This document shows positions 5,949 through 9,795 of a stretch of 9,795 nucleotides of DNA, in pieces. The position numbers and the translations under genes were made by a program. Origin of the DNA: AG-12 sp035531535 (lineage in GTDB: Bacteria; Chloroflexota; Dormibacteria; Aeolococcales; Bog-877); the NCBI GenBank assembly GCA_035531535.1, contig DATKSV010000068.1, positions 1-9,795 on the forward strand, written 5' to 3'. The notes beneath the pieces were generated by a model, which saw only the letters and a list, made by a program, of their open reading frames with translations, searched no databases and was not told the origin of the DNA. Each line of letters begins with the position of its first letter. The stretch's first letter is position 1.

Positions 5949-6074
5949 TCACGTCAGCGGCCAGCGCCGGGCCAGCGCGCCCAGACGATTCCAGGCGTTG
6001 ATGACCGCTATAACCCAGATCAGCTCGCCCAGCTCCTGTTCGGAGAACTCGGCCGCGGCCGCGGTGGCGGCCAA
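5949..6074 (-). pseudogene. C-terminal remnant of an AhpD-like carboxymuconolactone decarboxylase-family gene
   Basis: In minus-strand frame, 41 codons before a TGA at 5951-5949 read LAATAAAAEFSEQELGELIW followed by VIAVINAWNR and LGALARRWPLT. The FSEQEL...LIWVIAVINAWNRL pattern is the C-terminal helix of AhpD-like CMD-family proteins, where ELxxLxxxIxxINxWNRL is characteristic. An in-frame TAG at 6089-6087 and loss of similarity above about 6074 show the rest (the CxxC active-site part, normally about 100 residues) is missing. There is no start codon in the open stretch. Its 5' edge meets the 5' edge of the MocR-type remnant on the opposite strand, so this is a broken gene and not a small one. 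Confidence 0.65.
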
Positions 6075-6486
6075 GCTCCATGCCGACTACCACAGCGATG
6101 CGATCGGACAGCTCGCCCTGGCGGACCTGCTCACCAGCTACGCCTACGATCGGCATGTGCGCAGCCGGCGGCTTCGGTACCGAAACCGACGCGATCTGCT
6201 CCAAAGTCACTTCGGCCCGGAGACTCAGTTGGGCGCGATGGGCTTCCGATTGCAGGGGATCTCGGCCGGCCTCCACGCCTTGATGACCCTTCCTCCCGAA
6301 GGCGAGGGCGATCAGGAGGTCTGTGCCCGGGCCGAAGCCAGTGGCGTCGCCATCGGCAGTTTGGGCGAGCACTGGCACACCGCGGGACCTCATCCCCAGG
6401 GGATCATCGTCGGCTTCGGCACCCCAAGCGATTTGGTCTACCCAGCTGCGCTGAAGGCTCTCGCTGGCGTCCTGGCCCAAAGTTAG
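6067..6486 (+). pseudogene. C-terminal remnant of a MocR/PdxR-type (GntR-aminotransferase) regulator
   Basis: About 138 codons with clear features of the end of the aminotransferase-like domain of MocR-subfamily GntR regulators: DAIGQLALADLLTSYAYDRH, then VRSRRLRYRNRRDLL, FRLQGISAGLHALMTLPPEG, ASGVAIGSL and a final IIVGFGTPSDL before LAGVLAQS. Intact members are around 450-480 residues, with a winged-helix domain and a PLP-binding lysine upstream; all of that is missing here. The frame happens to stay open further upstream through unrelated sequence, but similarity begins only at about 6067-6070. There is no sensible start. The remaining frame is undamaged, which suggests a recent truncation. 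Confidence in the family is high; whether anything is still expressed is unknown. Confidence 0.75.
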
Positions 6487-6689
6487 GCCGGCCGCGCGGG
6501 TTCCAGTCGGCCCGGTGCGGCAGCCGGTAGCTTCGGCGCGGGACCCGACCGGCATTGGCGACGGCCCCAGGCAGCTTGTATCCCGGCGACTCTAGGGAAC
6601 CAATCTGCCCCCTTTACGGAGCCATCTGAACTCGGCTCAGCCATGGTCCGAGGCCGTCCCTCCACCCCGGCGTCGGCGGCCCGGCCCGG
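6487..6689. other. Intergenic region between the MocR remnant and the MFS gene, no gene seen
   Basis: This 203-base gap between two convergent 3' ends shows no coding frame with the local codon bias. An imperfect terminator candidate is GCCGGT (6523-6528) with ACCGGC (6548-6553), a 6-bp stem with a 19-base loop. CTCGG (6631-6635) with CCGAG (6648-6652) may serve the MFS gene. Neither is followed by a T run. Confidence 0.4.
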
Positions 6690-8027
6690 TCACCGCTGGG
6701 GAGACCCGACAGACGCCAGGGAATGACCTCGCCGGACTCCCACTCGGTGCTGCGCCGCGCCCGCCGCGGCGACAGGTATCAGCAGGATCAGGAAGGTGGC
6801 CCGGAACCCCACCGCATCGATCCCCAGGCCCAGGAACACCGGCAGGGCGAGGTTCACAGCCTGGACGCTGGCAGTGAGGTGAGCGTTGATGGAGGGCAGC
6901 TCCCGGTGGGGTCGGCTTTCCGCCGCCAGAGCCATCGACAGCGGGAAGGTCAGCCCGTGAGGCACTCCCAGCAGTGCCATCGCCAGCAGTAGCTGAAGCT
7001 CGCCGTGACCCAGCCCGATCACCACCAGGCCCACCAGGGTGAGCGCCGCGGACACCCGGAACCAGGCCAGTTTGTGCCGAATCGGCGAGCGCCAGGCCAG
7101 GCCGGCGCGGACCATGAACGAGACCACGAAGAACACTCCGAACGCCACCTGGATCTGGGCCGGTGAGAGTCCGTAGTCGTGCCTGGCGAACAGCGCGCCG
7201 AACACGATCAGGGCGGCGAACGGAGCCGCGTAAAGGAGCTGCCCCAGCAGAGCCACCTGGAATGCGGGATCGTCCAGCGCCCGGCGCAGGGAGACTCGAG
7301 CGGTCCCCGGTGCCGAGCGCCCGGCCTCCACCACCGCCTCGGAGGCCGGACCCACCAGCCCTGCCAGGCTGGCGGCTTCCCTCCGGGTATCCCAGCGGGC
7401 GGCCCGGCGCGCGCGGCCCCACCCCGAGCGCCGGGTGACCACGGCCGCCATCATGACGGCGGCCAGCAGCGGCCCCAGCGTGAACCACAGGAACGCGGTC
7501 CGGAGGTTGCCCCCGCTGACCGCCAGACTGGCGGTCTCCACGAAAGGGCCGATGGCGAGACTGGCGCTCAGCGCCACTCCCAGGAGCGCGATGGGCCGGT
7601 CCCGGGCGCCCGGCCCGGCATCCTCGCCGGCGATGCCCCCCACCGCCGTGATCAGGGTGGGGAAGACGAGTCCGCCGCCCAGCCCCAGCAGCAGGACGGC
7701 GCCAGTGAGGACTACCACCGAGTGAGCCGCGGCCACCAGCGGGAACGCCAGGCCGAGCATGAGCAGCGATGCGACCAGGACGAGAGGTACTCGCCGCGCG
7801 GGAATACGCGAGGCGAGGACGACCATCGCCAGCACGGATGCACCGCCGCCACCGGCAGCGATCGCACCCACGGCGGTGGCATTGAGGTGGAGCAGGTCTC
7901 CGGCCACCAGCGGAAAGGTGGTCTGGGCCATGTTCTGGCTGGCCCTCATCAGCATGGTGACCACCAGCAAGACCGCCATGGCCGCGCTGATCCCGAGCCC
8001 AGCCTTCAGCCGAGTGTGAGAGCCCAT
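6690..8027 (-). CDS. Major facilitator superfamily (MFS) transporter
   Basis: Integral membrane transporter of about 445 residues with roughly twelve hydrophobic segments in two sets. They are split by a long, charged central loop (about 205-255, beginning TRRSGWGRARRAARWDTRRE). The first half has typical glycine- and alanine-rich helices such as LTGAVLLLGLGGGLVFPTLI and a short basic loop after helix 2 (SRIPARRVPL) like a degenerate MFS motif A. The second half has LLGVPHGLTFPLSMALAAES. The best general guess is export of a small molecule or drug by proton antiport; the substrate is unknown. The frame is open to a GTG at 8048, but I prefer ATG 8027 because TACACT ends seven bases upstream. 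It is transcribed away from the unexplained 8049-8359 region. Confidence 0.85.
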   Translation of the reverse strand: MGSHTRLKAGLGISAAMAVLLVVTMLMRASQNMAQTTFPLVAGDLLHLNATAVGAIAAGGGGASVLAMVVLASRIPARRVPLVLVASLLMLGLAFPLVAAAHSVVVLTGAVLLLGLGGGLVFPTLITAVGGIAGEDAGPGARDRPIALLGVALSASLAIGPFVETASLAVSGGNLRTAFLWFTLGPLLAAVMMAAVVTRRSGWGRARRAARWDTRREAASLAGLVGPASEAVVEAGRSAPGTARVSLRRALDDPAFQVALLGQLLYAAPFAALIVFGALFARHDYGLSPAQIQVAFGVFFVVSFMVRAGLAWRSPIRHKLAWFRVSAALTLVGLVVIGLGHGELQLLLAMALLGVPHGLTFPLSMALAAESRPHRELPSINAHLTASVQAVNLALPVFLGLGIDAVGFRATFLILLIPVAAAGAAQHRVGVRRGHSLASVGSPQR

Positions 8028-8034
8028 GAGATCG

Positions 8035-8040
8035 AGTGTA
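8035..8040 (-). promoter_or_regulatory. Putative -10 box of a leaderless MFS promoter
   Basis: On the minus strand TACACT is followed by seven bases and then ATG 8027, the same geometry as at otsB and at 2503. No Shine-Dalgarno sequence is present before this ATG and no good -35 hexamer is visible. Confidence 0.5.
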
Positions 8041-8048
8041 CGGACCAC

Positions 8049-8359
8049 TGCGAATGGTTCGGGTGACCGGGCCCGCTGTCTTCGCTTCGGCTATCGGGCC
8101 CGATGTCAGCGGCCAGCGCGACCGGACGTACAGCCACCGCTCCTGGGTCGGCCCCAGCCGGTTTGCCCGAGCCTCGGTATCGCCGGCGGCCTGGCCAATC
8201 CGATGCCTGGTTGCAATCGATCTCGTCTGGGGGCGTTGGTGTCTGGAAGTCGCTGGCGCGGAGTCTACTGGGCGATTGGCCTCATCTGGGCTCGACGGGC
8301 TGAGCCTTAGGGATGCCGCAAGTCATGGTTCGCCGCGGGAGGCGGTGCGGAAGCGCCAA
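8049..8359. other. 311-bp stretch without a recognised gene, partly coding-like
   Basis: This region lies between the MFS promoter and the end of the protease gene. Two copies of the palindrome CGGGCCCG (8068-8075 and 8095-8102, 27 bases apart) sit 28-62 bases upstream of the MFS -10 box and could be an operator pair, though the motif is not rare at this GC content. From about 8054 to 8230 one plus frame has a high share of G/C at third positions but no family I know. A minus frame over part of the same stretch is equally biased. Neither has a convincing start and stop in place. I assign no gene. Confidence 0.35.
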
Positions 8360-9448
8360 CTACGATGGGAGGGTTCCCAGCACAACATTCACCGTGCGCG
8401 CGCTGCCGGTGCTGTCTTTGAGTTGGACCTGCACCCGCTTCCCCGGTTGTTGGTCGGCTAGGACCTCGGCCAGACGCTCGGCAGTCGGGGTGGGTGTACC
8501 CGCTACCGCGGTGACCAGATCACCGACCAGGATGCCGGCCTTGGCCGCTGGACCACCGGGGGTCACAGCCTCGACGGCCACCCCGACGGGGGCTCCCGCC
8601 GAGTTGGCGAGGGAGGACCCACTCAGGCCGAGAGCCGCGCGATGGGAGTCGACCACCCGGCCGTAGCGAATGATCTGACCGGTTATGTCATTGACGATGG
8701 TGCTGGGAATGGCGAAGCCGATTCCGGTTATCACCGCGCCCGAATTGAGGGTGCCGGAGGCGCCGAGGGTGGTTATGCCGACCACCTGGCCGGCCAGGTT
8801 GACCAGGGCACCACCACTGTTGCCAGGGTTGATGGCCGCCGAGGTTTGAATGGAGTCCGGCAGCACCGCAGACGGCGCCGTGGAGGTTGCCGGCTCCGAC
8901 ACCTCGCGTCCGAGCGCGCTGACGACGCCCACGGTCACGGTGTTGGTGAGGCCCAGGGGGTTGCCAATCGCGAGCACCCAATCCCCGACCCGGAGCGACC
9001 CAGCCCCCCCGATCTTGGCCGGCTTCAGGTTCTTGGCCCCAGTGATGCGCAGGACCGCCAGATCGTCGGGCGCAAACTCTCCCAGAAGGGTTGCCTGCTG
9101 GGCCACGGCGCTGGTCCCCAGCTGGACCGTATAGGGCCCGCCGCCAGCTACGACATGGGCGTTGGTCACGACGTCGCCTTGGGCATCGACCACCACGCCA
9201 GACCCGATGCCCGTCGGCGTCTGGATCAGGGCTATGTCCGGCCTCACTGCCGCGGCCACCGCGGCGAAGCTCGGCAGCACAGGGCTAGGCGTCGCGACCG
9301 ACTGCGAGCCGGTCCCGGAGGAACAGCCGGAGGCGAACGCCGCGCCGCCGACGGCGGCAACAAGAGCAAGGCCGGACGCGACTCTGAAGCGGGCCGAGCA
9401 CGGCCCGAGGGAGCGCGATACCGCCATGCCTAGCGTTGAGTGTGCCAC
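8360..9448 (-). CDS. HtrA/DegP-like serine protease lipoprotein with PDZ domain
   Basis: Extracytoplasmic trypsin-like protease of 362 residues, expected to degrade misfolded envelope proteins. The N-terminus has arginines followed by a hydrophobic stretch and ASGC with Cys 42, a lipobox-like site, so it is probably an anchored lipoprotein. A Ser/Pro/Thr/Ala linker follows. The catalytic triad is visible as TNAHVV (His 98), DDLAVLRI (Asp 129) and NPGNSGGALV (Ser 211), with IGNPLGL before the serine loop and GIGFAIPS after it. The PDZ domain covers about 270-360 (VTPGGPAAKAGILVGDLVTA). The GTG at 9448 is preceded by a strong AGGAGG. ATG 9427 is in frame but has no ribosome binding site. Length and layout match degP/pepD-type proteases of Actinomycetota. 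Confidence 0.92.
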   Translation of the reverse strand: MAHSTLGMAVSRSLGPCSARFRVASGLALVAAVGGAAFASGCSSGTGSQSVATPSPVLPSFAAVAAAVRPDIALIQTPTGIGSGVVVDAQGDVVTNAHVVAGGGPYTVQLGTSAVAQQATLLGEFAPDDLAVLRITGAKNLKPAKIGGAGSLRVGDWVLAIGNPLGLTNTVTVGVVSALGREVSEPATSTAPSAVLPDSIQTSAAINPGNSGGALVNLAGQVVGITTLGASGTLNSGAVITGIGFAIPSTIVNDITGQIIRYGRVVDSHRAALGLSGSSLANSAGAPVGVAVEAVTPGGPAAKAGILVGDLVTAVAGTPTPTAERLAEVLADQQPGKRVQVQLKDSTGSARTVNVVLGTLPS

Positions 9449-9450
9449 AG

Positions 9451-9458
9451 CTCCTCCT
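9451..9458 (-). promoter_or_regulatory. Shine-Dalgarno sequence of the HtrA-like gene
   Basis: On the minus strand AGGAGGAG ends two bases before GTG 9448 (four bases from the AGGAGG core). It is the best ribosome binding site in the window and decides for GTG 9448 over ATG 9427, although the spacing is short. Confidence 0.6.
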
Positions 9459-9464
9459 GAAGGA

Positions 9465-9470
9465 ATTGTA
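9465..9470 (-). promoter_or_regulatory. Putative -10 box of the HtrA-like gene
   Basis: TACAAT on the minus strand is a near-consensus -10 hexamer. It would start transcription about ten bases before the GTG, just upstream of the Shine-Dalgarno. No clear -35 hexamer is present at 16-18 bases, so an activator or alternative sigma factor is possible. This promoter would separate the protease gene from the hemerythrin-like gene upstream. Confidence 0.45.
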
Positions 9471-9510
9471 GGTCGCCGGCGGGTCCCCTGACCTCACAAA
9501 TCGCCGCCAC

Positions 9511-9583
9511 GTCGGCTTGCCGACAGCCCGCCCAACCCAGGGCGGGCAGAAAAGGGCCCTGCAGCGCGTGGACTTCCGCAGGG
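9511..9583 (-). terminator. Cluster of three inverted repeats between the hemerythrin-like and HtrA-like genes
   Basis: Three repeats lie side by side. CCCTGC (9557-9562) pairs with GCAGGG (9578-9583). GCCCGCCC (9526-9533) pairs with GGGCGGGC (9540-9547), a perfect 8-bp stem with a 6-base loop. GTCGG (9511-9515) pairs with CCGAC (9520-9524). They sit after the minus-strand gene ending at 9656 and before the protease promoter, so termination of the upstream gene is the likely role. The T run expected downstream is missing. The rest of the 9471-9655 gap shows no gene. Confidence 0.45.
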
Positions 9584-9655
9584 CGTGCCGTCGAGTGGGC
9601 CCGGGGATGGCATGCCGCGACGGCGATGGTCGTCGTTAATCGCGCCTCGCACGCC

Positions 9656-9795
9656 TCATGGGGCCGCGTCATCGGCCAGCGACAGATAGGCCTCATCCTC
9701 CTGCTCTGTGTGAAGCCGCAGGATCGCATAGAGTCCATACAGGAGCCGGCGCAGGTGGGCGAGCTCGGAGGCGTCGGGGCCGGCCGGGCCGATCT
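9656..9795 (-). CDS. C-terminal end of a hemerythrin-like protein, cut by the window edge
   Basis: The last 45 codons of a minus-strand frame end at a TGA at 9658-9656. The visible sequence has an amphipathic helix LAHLRRLLYGLYAILRLHTE followed by QEDEAYLSL and a short tail. The LxxHxxxExxxYL pattern (LHTEQEDEAYL) resembles the last helix of hemerythrin HHE-type four-helix bundles, where the His and Glu bind a di-iron site. In many actinobacterial proteins such a domain stands alone or is fused to a larger transporter or regulator, and the missing upstream part prevents a choice. Third-position G/C bias is strong. The longer overlapping frame starting at 9738 lacks this pattern and was not used. 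Confidence 0.55.
   Translation of the reverse strand, partial: IGPAGPDASELAHLRRLLYGLYAILRLHTEQEDEAYLSLADDAAP

Noticed and set aside
5692..6066. In-frame upstream part of the MocR-type remnant
   Set aside because: It is open by chance through the antisense of the SnoaL-like gene; similarity to the regulator family starts only at about 6067.
6494..6512. GGGTTCCAGTC, similar to a tRNA T-loop
   Set aside because: The flanking bases do not form the 5-bp T-stem and no acceptor, D or anticodon arm can be drawn around it.
6637..7488. Minus-strand open frame of 283 codons in another frame of the MFS gene
   Set aside because: It is Gly/Arg/Pro-rich shadow coding with no family pattern, and overlaps the transporter entirely.
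7179..8066. Plus-strand open frame of 295 codons opposite the MFS gene
   Set aside because: The translation is hydrophilic, rich in Gln, Gly, Arg and His, and is the antisense shadow of a clear twelve-helix transporter.
8105..8119. 15-bp exact match GTCAGCGGCCAGCGC also present at 5953-5967
   Set aside because: At this base composition roughly one such match per window is expected by chance, and the flanks do not extend the similarity.
8642..9433. Plus-strand open frame of 263 codons opposite the protease
   Set aside because: It is an antisense shadow of the HtrA-like gene, whose triad and PDZ domain are unambiguous.
9430..9738. Minus-strand open frame of 102 codons upstream of the protease
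   Set aside because: It runs through the hairpin cluster and into the protease start, has poor codon bias, and competes with the better frame of the hemerythrin-like end.

Overview
The window comes from a very GC-rich bacterial chromosome with strong G/C bias at third codon positions, frequent GTG starts, and several promoters whose -10 box lies only 6-7 bases before the start codon (leaderless style). The membrane protein pair at 2503-3311 (holin-X/DUF1469-like plus DUF3618-like) is typical of Actinomycetota and related soil lineages such as Candidatus Dormibacterota. I cannot place it more precisely from sequence alone. I see no rRNA, tRNA, CRISPR array, insertion sequence or phage genes.

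Left part (1-3311): a possible divergent gene start runs off the left edge. It is followed by a GT20 trehalose-6-phosphate synthase (otsA, +) and, tail to tail with only 11 bases between stops, a HAD-family trehalose-6-phosphate phosphatase (otsB, -). The two enzymes would make trehalose from UDP-glucose and glucose-6-phosphate. otsB is divergent from a two-gene operon of small membrane proteins, and each direction has its own leaderless-type -10 box in a shared 53-bp spacer. A stress or cell-envelope theme is plausible.

Middle (3312-6486): a GNAT acetyltransferase (+) converges on a three-gene operon on the minus strand: SnoaL/NTF2-like protein, then isocitrate lyase/PEP mutase-family enzyme, then YjbR/MmcQ-family protein. 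Its genes are linked by two GTGA start/stop overlaps. A 14-bp perfect hairpin sits at the convergence point. Upstream of the operon are two gene remnants joined head to head: the C-terminal third of a MocR/PdxR-type (GntR-aminotransferase) regulator on plus and the C-terminal 41 codons of an AhpD-like carboxymuconolactone decarboxylase-family protein on minus. They look like the residue of one deletion that removed the 5' halves and shared promoter of a divergent pair. This is the most interesting observation in the window.

Right part (6487-9795): an MFS transporter (-) with a leaderless-type promoter, a 311-bp stretch without a recognised gene, a lipoprotein-type HtrA/DegP-like serine protease with a C-terminal PDZ domain (-), a region with three inverted repeats, and the last 45 codons of a hemerythrin-like protein cut by the window edge. 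No wholly new system is evident. The window reads as ordinary housekeeping and stress genes with one decayed locus and several regulatory details worth checking.
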